A stretch of DNA of 50,756 nt from Candidatus Eiseniibacteriota bacterium (GTDB taxonomy: Bacteria; Eisenbacteria; RBG-16-71-46; CAIMUX01; WJJG01). This document shows, piece after piece, positions 35,675 through 42,900 of this stretch. Position 1 is the first letter of the stretch. Each line of letters begins with the position of its first letter. The stretch is from the NCBI GenBank assembly GCA_014729815.1, contig WJJG01000105.1, positions 1-50,756 of the forward strand. The letters run 5' to 3'. A program made the position numbers and the translations under genes. Under the pieces are notes generated by a model. The model was not told the DNA's origin, made no database searches, and saw only the letters and a list, made by a program, of their open reading frames with translations.

Positions 35675-37747
35675 GTGGCAGCGCGCAAGAGCAATCGGCG
35701 ACCGATTCGGATCGAAGACCTGCACGGGCTGAAGTTCATGCCGCCCGGGGCGCTGTCCCCCACGGGGGAGCGCTACGTCTTCCCGGTCAAGTCGGTGCGC
35801 GAGGATCGCAAGGGCTATGATACGCACTTGTATATGGCCGAGGTCCACGAGGGAGGCGTGCGGCAGCTCACCTTCGGCGAGCGCTCGGATGCCTCCCCGC
35901 ACTTCTCCCCGGATGGATCGCACCTGGCCTTTCTCGGCACGCGGGGTCGCCATCCCGGCATCCAGCTCCTGCCGATGGATGGGGGAGAGGCGCGCACGCT
36001 GGTCGAGCGGGACGGACAGTTCGCCGACCTGACCTTCTCCCCCCACGGTCGCCAGATCGCATGCACCTTCCGGCCCAACGATCCCCCCCAGACCCTCTCC
36101 AGCGAGGAGGGGCGAAAGGAGACCGCCCCGGAGCGCGGCGGCTCGGACGGTGAGGCCAGCCGAGCCGAGCGGCAGGCCAAGGAGCGCGCATCGAAGGTGC
36201 CGATCTACCGCCACATCGACCGGCTCTTCTACCGTCTGGATGGCCAGGGCTTCCTGCCCAAGGCCGAGCCGCAGATCTGGCTCTACGACGTCGAAACCGG
36301 TGAGGGCCGACAGCTCACGCGCGGGAAGCGGGGCTGCCATGCGCCGAGCTTCTCGCCCGACGGCCGGCGCATCGTCTACTTCTCGAACGTGCGTCCGGAT
36401 CCGGACCTGGAGATGGCCCGCACCGATCTCTTCGTGATCCCCACGCGCGGGGGGCGCGCGCGGCGCATCCCCACGCCCCCGGGTCCGGCCTACCTGCCGA
36501 CGTTCTCTCCGGACGGGAAGTCGATCGCCTATCTGGGCCACGACGACATCGATGCGCTCTGGTATGGAAACAACCGCGTCTGGATCGTGCCGGCCAGCGG
36601 ACGGGGCGCGGCGCGCTGCACCTGTCCCGGCTTCGATCAATCCGCCGAGGACCGCACGCTGGGCGATGTGGGCGGCGGATGGTTCCAGCTCCGTCCCACC
36701 TGGAGTCCGGATGGTCGCTGGATCTACTTCGTCTCGTCCCATCACGGTGCGACCCGCCTCTATCGGGTGACCGCACGCGGCGGCACTCCGCAGCCGCTGA
36801 CCCCGGATCGCCAGCATCTGATGAACGTCACGCTCTCGGCGGACGGGAGATCGGCCGCCGGTACGGTTTCGTCCGCCACACGGCCCCCGGAGGTCTTCCG
36901 CTACGATCTGCGCCGTCGCAGCGGCACGCCGCTCTCCCATCTCAATCGCGATTGGGCCGCCGGCCTCCAGATCCAGCGGCCGCGCCACGTGCGCGTGCGC
37001 TCGACCGAGAAGACGGTCGTGGATGCCTGGATCCTCAAGCCACCGCGCTTCTCGATGCGCCGGAAATACCCGGCGGTCGTCGAGGTGCACGGCGGGCCGC
37101 AGGGGCAGTACGGCTACACCTTCTTCCACGAGATGCAGCTTCTCGCGGCGCAGGGCTACGTCGTGATCTACAGCAATCCGCGCGGTTCCGGCGGATACGG
37201 CCGGGCCTTCTGCGAGGCGATCCGCGGTGCCTGGGGCACGCGCGACTTCGACGATGTCACGGCCGTGACCGACTACCTCGAGAAACTGCCGTACGTCGAT
37301 CGCAACCGCATCGGCATCACCGGGGGTTCCTACGGCGGCTACATGACCAACTGGGCGGTCGGCCACACGCGGCGCTACAAGGCGGCCGTCACCCAGCGAT
37401 CGGTGGTCGATCTGGTGCCCTTCTTCGGTTCCTCCGACATGGGCTTCTCGTTCCACCACACGTTCGATCACTATCCGTGGCAGGACCTGGAGGGCTACCG
37501 CCGACAATCGCCGCTGACCTACGCCAAGCAGATCCGCACGCCGCTCCTGATCATCCACTCGGAGAACGATCTGCGCTGCAACATCGAGCAGGCCGAGAAC
37601 CTCTTCGCCACGCTGAAGGTGCTCAAGCGGCGGGTGGAGTTCATCCGCTTCCCCGAAGAGCCGCATGGCCTCTCGCGCGGGGGACGGCCGGATCGCCGGC
37701 AGGTGCGGCTGGAGAGGATCCTCGACTGGTTCGAGCGATATCTGTAG
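35675..37747 (+). CDS. S9-family prolyl oligopeptidase-like serine peptidase
   Basis: This 690-residue enzyme has an N-terminal beta-propeller of WD40-like TolB repeats ('ASPHFSPDGSHLAFLGTRG', 'APSFSPDGRRIVYFSN', 'LPTFSPDGKSIAYLGHDD'), which gates the active site. A C-terminal alpha/beta hydrolase follows. The triad is Ser552 in 'GITGGSYGGYMTNWA', Asp632 in 'HSENDLRC' and His664 in 'EEPHGLSRGG', as in acylaminoacyl-peptidases. No signal peptide is visible, so it probably degrades peptides in the cytosol. The GTG at 35675 follows GGGAGGAGGTCGAG and is preferred to the GTG at 35645, which has no ribosome site. Confidence 0.93.
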   Translation: MAARKSNRRPIRIEDLHGLKFMPPGALSPTGERYVFPVKSVREDRKGYDTHLYMAEVHEGGVRQLTFGERSDASPHFSPDGSHLAFLGTRGRHPGIQLLPMDGGEARTLVERDGQFADLTFSPHGRQIACTFRPNDPPQTLSSEEGRKETAPERGGSDGEASRAERQAKERASKVPIYRHIDRLFYRLDGQGFLPKAEPQIWLYDVETGEGRQLTRGKRGCHAPSFSPDGRRIVYFSNVRPDPDLEMARTDLFVIPTRGGRARRIPTPPGPAYLPTFSPDGKSIAYLGHDDIDALWYGNNRVWIVPASGRGAARCTCPGFDQSAEDRTLGDVGGGWFQLRPTWSPDGRWIYFVSSHHGATRLYRVTARGGTPQPLTPDRQHLMNVTLSADGRSAAGTVSSATRPPEVFRYDLRRRSGTPLSHLNRDWAAGLQIQRPRHVRVRSTEKTVVDAWILKPPRFSMRRKYPAVVEVHGGPQGQYGYTFFHEMQLLAAQGYVVIYSNPRGSGGYGRAFCEAIRGAWGTRDFDDVTAVTDYLEKLPYVDRNRIGITGGSYGGYMTNWAVGHTRRYKAAVTQRSVVDLVPFFGSSDMGFSFHHTFDHYPWQDLEGYRRQSPLTYAKQIRTPLLIIHSENDLRCNIEQAENLFATLKVLKRRVEFIRFPEEPHGLSRGGRPDRRQVRLERILDWFERYL

Positions 37748-37783
37748 CCGCCGGCGTGGGGCGATTGAAGCGCGGCGGGCTGG

Positions 37784-37837
37784 CGCGGCATCTACCGAGT
37801 GGCGGCCTTGCGCGGCGTCTACCGGGCGGCGGCCTTG
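37784..37837. repeat. Tandem 27-bp duplication across a stop codon
   Basis: The units at 37784-37810 and 37811-37837 agree at 24 of 27 positions (core CTACCG...GGCGGCCTTG). The unit contains the last codons and the TAG stop of the minus-strand caspase-like gene, so the second copy is a translated-looking echo after the stop. It lies between convergent genes. Confidence 0.75.
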
Positions 37838-38475
37838 CGCTGCTTCTTCTCGGCGGCTGCAACCTTGCGGCGGGCCTTGGCCGTGGCCTCGGCGGTGTCC
37901 TTCTCGGTGGCCATGCGGAAGTCGAGCTCCGGAAAAGAGCCGGCGATCACATCTGCGGCCTTGTGGATCGCAGAGATCCCGCGGCCGGAGAACTCGTTGC
38001 GCTGCATCTGTGAGAAGAGCAGCAGCTCGAAGGCCAGCGACTTCATCCAGTCGACGTCCACGCGGTATCCGCAGACGCCCAGCGCCCCGGTCTTGCGCAC
38101 GAAGCGCTGTAGCTTGCGCTTCTCGATTCCCAGCGTGCTGCACGAGGAGAACATCAGCACTCGGTCCTCGCACTTTCCCTCGAGCAGGCGCGCCATGCGG
38201 CTCAGCTTGTAGACCTTGCCCTGGATCTCGACTCCGCTCTCCATGCCGTGGCTGGCCAGGTACAGGATCGGGAAGGCGGCGTACCGCCTCTGAGTCCAGC
38301 GCTCGAGATAGAACTCCAGCTCCTCGCGCGTGGCATACTCGCGATGGATGTACTCGATGCCTTCGTGCAGGCGCAGCAGCTCGAGGATCGGGCGCACCGT
38401 GGAGGTCACGCGCAGATCCGGATCCCAGAGTCCTTCGATGCAGAAGATCCCCTTCTTCTGCTTCCGTTTGCGCAC
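37819..38475 (-). CDS. Caspase-like cysteine protease-fold protein (DUF6642-like)
   Basis: This 218-residue soluble protein opens with 'KGIFCIEGLWDPDLRVTSTV', matching what I recall of the DUF6642 family. The core has the clan CD arrangement: His76 at the end of a strand in 'FPILYLASHGMESG', then Cys112 in 'DRVLMFSSCSTLGIEKRK' about 36 residues later. 'GVCGYRVDVDWMKSLAFELL' follows. The last ~30 residues are Ala/Lys/Arg-rich and probably disordered. Caspase-like and CHAT proteins often act as effectors triggered by a partner, but no such partner is adjacent. The substrate is unknown and the family name is from memory. Confidence 0.65.
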   Translation of the reverse strand: MRKRKQKKGIFCIEGLWDPDLRVTSTVRPILELLRLHEGIEYIHREYATREELEFYLERWTQRRYAAFPILYLASHGMESGVEIQGKVYKLSRMARLLEGKCEDRVLMFSSCSTLGIEKRKLQRFVRKTGALGVCGYRVDVDWMKSLAFELLLFSQMQRNEFSGRGISAIHKAADVIAGSFPELDFRMATEKDTAEATAKARRKVAAAEKKQRKAAAR

Positions 38476-38556
38476 ATATCCCTCCGCTGGCGATGCGCGT
38501 TGCGTGGGGGCGGTGCGAGCATCTCGCGCGCTGTCTTGCCGCTTGCGGACAACTGC

Positions 38557-40023
38557 CTATCGAATCCGGATCATCCTGCGGGTCTGCATGAAGTCGCCGG
38601 CCGTCAGGCGGTAGTAGTAGATGCCCGCCGGCACCGCCGCCCCGCGGCCATCGCGCCCGTCCCATTGCAGCGCATGCAGCCCGGCGCGGCGGCGGGCCCG
38701 CACCAGGGTGCGGATCGCGCGTCCCTGGGCATCGTAGAGCTGCAGGCGTACATCGGCGTCTCGGGCGAGTCGGTAGCTGAGCTCGGTATGCGAGCGGAAC
38801 GGGTTGGGGTAGTTGCCTTCCAGGATGCTGAAGCGCGGCGGATGCCGGTCCGGGGCGCCAGACCCCGTGAGGATCTGCTCGAGCACGGTCAGGAACGACT
38901 GCATCTCCTCGAGCGTGCCGGTGGAGACGCGCAGATGGTTCTGCATGCCCCATCCAGTGCGCACGTAGATCCCTTCGTCGGCCAGCGCCGCCGAGACGGG
39001 CCCGGCCGGCTGGCCCACGTCGACCATGAAGAAGTTCGTCTCTGAGGGGATGTAGTCGAGGCCCAGTGCATCGAATCCGTCGAAGCAGAGCTGTTTGGCC
39101 TGATCGTTGAGCGCCACGGTGTCGCTGATGTGCTGCGCGTCGGTCAGCGCCGCCCGGCCGCCCTCGAGGGCCAGACGCGAGACGGTGCCCCAGTTGTGCC
39201 ACATCGTCATCGAGCCGATCAGGCTCTGCTTGCCCACCGCGTAGCCGAGTCGCACGCCGGCCATCCCGAAGATCTTCGAGAAAGTACGGATGACCACGAC
39301 GTTCTTGCCCTGGCGCACGAGCTCCATGGCCGACTCGTAGGCCGGGTCGTGGATGTACTCGTGATAGGCCTCGTCGATGATCACGGTGACATGCTCGGGC
39401 AGCGCATCGACGAACGCGGCGATGTCGACCGCCGGCAGAACGGTGGCCGTGGGGTTGTTGGGGTTGGTGAGGCAGACCGCGGTCGTGTGCGCGTCGACCT
39501 GCGAAGCCATGTCGGCCAGATCGATGCGCCAGTCCTGATCGAGACCCGAGTGACGCACTTCGGCGCCCATGAAGGCGCAATCGGAGCCGAACTGCCCGTA
39601 GGAAGGAGTCGGTACGACGACGTTGCCCTCCGGGTCGGCAAAGGCGAAGGCCGCCAGGCGCAAGATCTCGGTGGCCCCGCAGCCGGCGATCGTCTGAGGA
39701 CGCTCGACCTGATGCAGGTCGGCGAGGTCTTCGCGCAGCGATTCGGCGTACCAGTCGCCGTAGCGATGGCCCATCGGCACGGCATCGACCATGGCGGCCT
39801 GCGCGAGGGGCGAGGGGCCCAGGGGATTCTCGTTGTAGCAGAGCCGGCCCACGTAGTCGTCGCGCACCGGCAGGTCGGCCGGCGCCGTCGCGCCGATGCG
39901 CGGCCCGCGCAGCAGGGCCAGGGCGGCCATGCCGGCGGTGGCGCCGAAGAAGGAGCGACGCGAGAGGCCCGAGGACCCCAAGCGATGGTCTCTGAGTGAA
40001 TTGCGAGTTCTGCGGAGTGCCAT
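38557..40023 (-). CDS. Tat-exported HisC-like PLP aminotransferase with FlgD-like C-terminal domain
   Basis: This 488-residue protein opens with a twin-arginine signal, 'SGLSRRSFFGATAGMAALAL'. It then has a complete fold-type I aminotransferase resembling histidinol-phosphate aminotransferase: 'CYNENPLGPSP', 'CGATEILRLAAFAFADPEGN', 'CLTNPNNPTA', 'IIDEAYHEYI', and the PLP lysine Lys250 in 'RTFSKIFGMAGVRLGYAVG'. After residue ~400 comes 'NYPNPFRSHTELSYRLA' and 'GIYYYRLTAGDFMQTRRMI', the same kind of terminal domain as on the C25 protease. Tat export would allow PLP loading before export. The ATG at 40023 follows CTCGAGGTGCGCC. The substrate is unknown. Confidence 0.88.
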   Translation of the reverse strand: MALRRTRNSLRDHRLGSSGLSRRSFFGATAGMAALALLRGPRIGATAPADLPVRDDYVGRLCYNENPLGPSPLAQAAMVDAVPMGHRYGDWYAESLREDLADLHQVERPQTIAGCGATEILRLAAFAFADPEGNVVVPTPSYGQFGSDCAFMGAEVRHSGLDQDWRIDLADMASQVDAHTTAVCLTNPNNPTATVLPAVDIAAFVDALPEHVTVIIDEAYHEYIHDPAYESAMELVRQGKNVVVIRTFSKIFGMAGVRLGYAVGKQSLIGSMTMWHNWGTVSRLALEGGRAALTDAQHISDTVALNDQAKQLCFDGFDALGLDYIPSETNFFMVDVGQPAGPVSAALADEGIYVRTGWGMQNHLRVSTGTLEEMQSFLTVLEQILTGSGAPDRHPPRFSILEGNYPNPFRSHTELSYRLARDADVRLQLYDAQGRAIRTLVRARRRAGLHALQWDGRDGRGAAVPAGIYYYRLTAGDFMQTRRMIRIR

Positions 40024-40054
40024 GGCGCACCTCGAGGGTGATCGGGATCCAGGT

Positions 40055-40157
40055 CGACGAACCACCCACAATGATACGTCATCTGCGGCGGCAGCGAAAC
40101 GTTCCCCTGCGCCGCCCGCGCGGCGGAGCCCCTCGCCTCATGGTGGGTGGTTCGTCG
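40055..40157. repeat. 103-bp structure bounded by 20-bp inverted repeats
   Basis: CGACGAACCACCCACAATGA at 40055-40074 has an inverted copy at 40138-40157, differing at one base. The 63-bp interior is GC-rich and non-coding. It lies 32 bp upstream of the exported aminotransferase start and 90 bp past the phosphatase stop. In RNA it would form a long hairpin in the aminotransferase leader, and as DNA it resembles a small inverted-repeat element. Confidence 0.75.
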
Positions 40158-40247
40158 GGAGCCCGCGGGGCTCTCGATCACCGCATCCCCACCGGCAGTC
40201 CTCCGCACCCCCCGCCCGGGAGCGTGTGGGAGAGCCGGTGCGGCGGC

Positions 40248-41267
40248 TTAGCGTTCGCCGTCCGGCTCGACCTTGATGACGACCAGGGTGGCTTCGTCGG
40301 TCATCGGTTCGCCCTGCAGGAAGCCGCGCATCTCCTCCACGATGCCGCGCGCGATCGTTGCTGCGTCCTCCTCGCGCAGGCGCTGGAGGACTGCACGCAC
40401 CCGCGCGCGTCCGAACATCTCCTCGGCGGCTCCCATCGCCTCGGTGATGCCGTCGGAGTAGAGCGCCAGGACGTCACCGGGTTCGATCGGCACGCGCACG
40501 TCGTCGTAGGTCAGCTCGCGCGTCACACAGAGCAGAAGCTGGGTCTGGCTGAGATGGATGTATTCGCCATTGGCGCGGATCACGATCGGGGTCTCATGAC
40601 CGGCCGAGGCGTAGGTCAGCGTTCGGGCGATCGGATCGACGACGCAGTAGAGCGCGGTGACGAAGCGGCGGTGAGACTGACAGGCATCGATCAGACCCTG
40701 ATTGAGCGCCGATAGGACCTCCTCGGGACGATCGAGGTCGACCGGGCCGCGCCGGCTGGCCCACGACTCGCGCATCTCGGTGAAGCTCCGCTTGGCCAGC
40801 GCCTTGAGCCTCGTCGACTCCAGGCCGTGCCCCATGATGTCGTAGAGAAAAAGCCCCAGGGCCCGTCCGTCGCGCGGGCGCGTCAAGGGCACCGTGTCGA
40901 GGAAGTCGCCTCCGATCATCTCCATCGGCAGCGAGACGGCCGCCAGATCCAGCCCACGGGTCGATTGCAGGCGACGCAGGTCGAAGTCCTCGGGCACATG
41001 ATAGCTGACGTGCTCGGCGGCGATCGCCTCCTCTGCGGAACCGCGTAGCAGGAGCCGTTCGAGCTTGCGCAACTCCTCGAGCAGAATCGCGCGATGCTTG
41101 CGCTCCTCTTCGGCGAGCTGCAGAAGCAGAGCCTCGGACTCCGGCACGTGTGCCCGCGCCCGCGCCTTCTGATAGTAGTTGAAGGCGTCGGTCTCACGTT
41201 GGATCGCCTCGCGCAGGATTTGGCGCATCGCCTCTCGGCGACGGGTGTGTGGCGCTGGTTCTCCCAT
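40248..41267 (-). CDS. Ferritin-like/SpoIIE-type PP2C serine phosphatase fusion
   Basis: This 339-residue protein has two parts. Residues ~13-75 are a two-helix ferritin/rubrerythrin-like unit with metal-type ligands: Glu25 and Tyr31 in 'QRETDAFNYYQKA', and Glu55-x-x-His58 in 'LAEEERKHRAILLEELRK'. Residues ~85-335 are a SpoIIE/RsbU phosphatase: 'EMIGGDFLDT' (Asp121), 'LYDIMGHGLESTRLKAL', 'LTYASAGHETPIVI', 'ALYSDGITEAMG' (Asp272) and 'TDEATLVVIKV' (Asp324). RsbU-type enzymes dephosphorylate anti-sigma antagonist proteins. Here the input module could sense iron, oxygen or peroxide. No anti-sigma genes are adjacent. AAGGGAG precedes the ATG. Confidence 0.85.
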   Translation of the reverse strand: MGEPAPHTRRREAMRQILREAIQRETDAFNYYQKARARAHVPESEALLLQLAEEERKHRAILLEELRKLERLLLRGSAEEAIAAEHVSYHVPEDFDLRRLQSTRGLDLAAVSLPMEMIGGDFLDTVPLTRPRDGRALGLFLYDIMGHGLESTRLKALAKRSFTEMRESWASRRGPVDLDRPEEVLSALNQGLIDACQSHRRFVTALYCVVDPIARTLTYASAGHETPIVIRANGEYIHLSQTQLLLCVTRELTYDDVRVPIEPGDVLALYSDGITEAMGAAEEMFGRARVRAVLQRLREEDAATIARGIVEEMRGFLQGEPMTDEATLVVIKVEPDGER

Positions 41268-41378
41268 GGGCGGCTCCCTTCAGCGGTCGACGAAGCGGCC
41301 ACGCGATCGCGCACTGCATCGTTGCAGAGACGATCCTACCCGAGGGCAGGATGGCGGTTCCGCGAGACGGGGCGCGTG

Positions 41379-41906
41379 TCACAGGAAGCGTTCGAAGCGC
41401 TCCTGCTTGGCCTTGCAGATCGGGCAACGCTCGGGCGGCCCGTCGCGCCCGCAGAGGTATCCACACACGCGACAGCGCCAAACGGGGGTCGGGAGCTTGG
41501 CCGATCCTGCGGCGGCAGCCGCTCCGGGTTCCGTCCGCGGCGCACGCGCCTGCGCGCGGTGCTCCTCGTCCGGACGCCGCTCGGGAATCGGCGCAACCTC
41601 CTTCTCTCCGCCCAGGACGCGCTCCGAAACGTAGAGCCCGCAGTAGCAGGCGTCGTACTCGTTCAGGTCGGCGTCGCGATAGTCGCAAGGACAGATGATA
41701 TCCAGATCCTCCTGCTTGCTTCCCGCGGCCAAACGACACGGACAGGCCCAGTACCCGTAGCGTCGCTCGTTGACCAGGAGTCCCTCGACCAGGTCACGGG
41801 TGAACTCCCGGTCCGGATTGAGATGGTAGCCGCCCTCCTCGGCCTCCCGAGCGAGACGCTCGTGGAGTCGCTCGATCTCCTCGGACGGGATCTCGGGTGC
41901 GCTCAT
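41379..41906 (-). CDS. Ferredoxin-thioredoxin reductase catalytic chain fused to rubredoxin-like domain
   Basis: This 175-residue protein has an N-terminal FTR catalytic domain with three CxC motifs: '[10 protein letters not shown]' (Cys55, Cys57), '[10 protein letters not shown]' (Cys72, Cys74) and '[12 protein letters not shown]' (Cys87, Cys89). These would hold a 4Fe-4S cluster next to a redox disulfide. The CHC His of plant FTR is Tyr here. After an Ala/Pro/Glu linker, residues 143-175 form a rubredoxin-like iron site: '[11 protein letters not shown]' and '[13 protein letters not shown]'. It would pass electrons from a ferredoxin to the glutaredoxin encoded upstream, with which it shares an ATGA overlap. 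The architecture resembles the ferredoxin:disulfide reductase of methanogens. Confidence 0.9.
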   Translation of the reverse strand: MSAPEIPSEEIERLHERLAREAEEGGYHLNPDREFTRDLVEGLLVNERRYGYWACPCRLAAGSKQEDLDIICPCDYRDADLNEYDACYCGLYVSERVLGGEKEVAPIPERRPDEEHRAQARAPRTEPGAAAAAGSAKLPTPVWRCRVCGYLCGRDGPPERCPICKAKQERFERFL

Positions 41907-42184
41907 GACTCCAACTCCTCGCGAATGCGCCGCTCGTCGTAGCCGCGGATGCAGATCTTCTCGTCGATGACCAGCGTGGGATAGGAAGCGCGCGGATTCC
42001 AGCGGCGCAGCTCCGCGACGGCCCGCGCCTTCTCCTCCCCTTCGAGGAGGTCGACATCGATGAACTCGTGGGCCACCCCCAACGCCTTGAGCAGTCGCTT
42101 GGTCTTCCTGCACCAAACGCAAGTGCTGATGGCGAACATGAAGACTTTGCCGCGATTCGTCCCAGGGACGTGCGTGGACTTCAT
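41903..42184 (-). CDS. Glutaredoxin-like protein
   Basis: This 93-residue thioredoxin-fold protein has the active site '[17 protein letters not shown]' (Cys22, Cys25). It also has '[20 protein letters not shown]' and the cis-Pro segment '[19 protein letters not shown]'. The pattern resembles NrdH/glutaredoxin-like redoxins that are reduced by an FTR-type enzyme rather than by glutathione. It overlaps both neighbours by ATGA, so translation of the three genes is likely coupled. Likely roles are reduction of ribonucleotide reductase or of peroxidases (inference). Confidence 0.9.
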   Translation of the reverse strand: MKSTHVPGTNRGKVFMFAISTCVWCRKTKRLLKALGVAHEFIDVDLLEGEEKARAVAELRRWNPRASYPTLVIDEKICIRGYDERRIREELES

Positions 42185-42771
42185 CGAGAGGCTCCGTTGT
42201 TCCGCTCCGTCGTGGGGGCGGGATAGCGATTCTCGTACGCGAACTCCGCGAGCGCGCGGCGCGCGGGCCGTTGCCGCTCGCTGGTCCGCTGCTTCTCGTT
42301 GAGCTCCGAATCGATCTCCGCCGCGCGCGCGCCGATAACGACCAGTGTGATGACCCGCATATCCTCGGGGATTTCCAGGACCGCCTTGACCCGCGACTCG
42401 CGGAAGCCGGCGATTGGATGGGCGACCAGGCCGCGTTCGGTGGCGCGCAGGATCAGCAAGGCGGTGGCCATGCCGGTATCGAAGAGATAGTAGACGCGCT
42501 TCTTGACCACGCAGTCGAGATCGCGCCGGCTGGCGACGGCCACGATCAGCGAGGCCTTGCGCGCCCAGGCGTTTCCCGAGGAGAGCGCTTCATGGAGCCG
42601 GCGAAGCTGCCGCGGCTCGTAGGTGAAGACGAATCTCCAGGGCTGATGGTTGAAACAGGAAGCGGATAGGCCAGCGTGGGTCGCAAGATCCTCGACCAGC
42701 GCTTGATCGATCTCCAGCGGGGCCAGCGAGCGATAGGCGCGTCGCTCGCGGATGGCCTGGGATACATCCAT
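42181..42771 (-). CDS. Nitroreductase family flavoprotein (first gene of redox operon)
   Basis: This 196-residue protein has the FMN-binding signature '[20 protein letters not shown]' and '[19 protein letters not shown]', then '[20 protein letters not shown]' and '[19 protein letters not shown]'. It is of typical family length and shorter than the nitroreductase at 26473. The start has a strong AAGGAGG site. It leads a three-gene operon with glutaredoxin and FTR/rubredoxin genes that overlap by 4 bp, which suggests a common thiol-redox or oxidative-defence role. The electron acceptor is unknown. Confidence 0.9.
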   Translation of the reverse strand: MDVSQAIRERRAYRSLAPLEIDQALVEDLATHAGLSASCFNHQPWRFVFTYEPRQLRRLHEALSSGNAWARKASLIVAVASRRDLDCVVKKRVYYLFDTGMATALLILRATERGLVAHPIAGFRESRVKAVLEIPEDMRVITLVVIGARAAEIDSELNEKQRTSERQRPARRALAEFAYENRYPAPTTERNNGASR

Positions 42772-42900
42772 GCGGGCCTCCTTGCACTCGAATCGGCGAG
42801 TGTGCCGGAGGTCCGGCGGCTACGCAAGGCCCCTCGCGATGCTCCCGAACCGCGCGAGGTCTTTGGCCTCCACAAAGTCCGGCGCGTTGCTTCCGTCCCG

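Noticed and set aside
37741-37870. Plus-strand nine-residue repeats (GGLARHLPS-like) after the S9 peptidase
   Set aside because: They arise only from the 27-bp DNA duplication read in a frame with no start signal; the duplication belongs to the minus-strand gene's 3' end.
35495-40069. A 1524-codon open frame on the minus strand spanning the S9 peptidase, caspase-like and aminotransferase genes
   Set aside because: It is antisense or out of frame to three strongly supported genes, has low-complexity Arg/Ala/Gly composition, and is explained by the high GC content suppressing stop codons.
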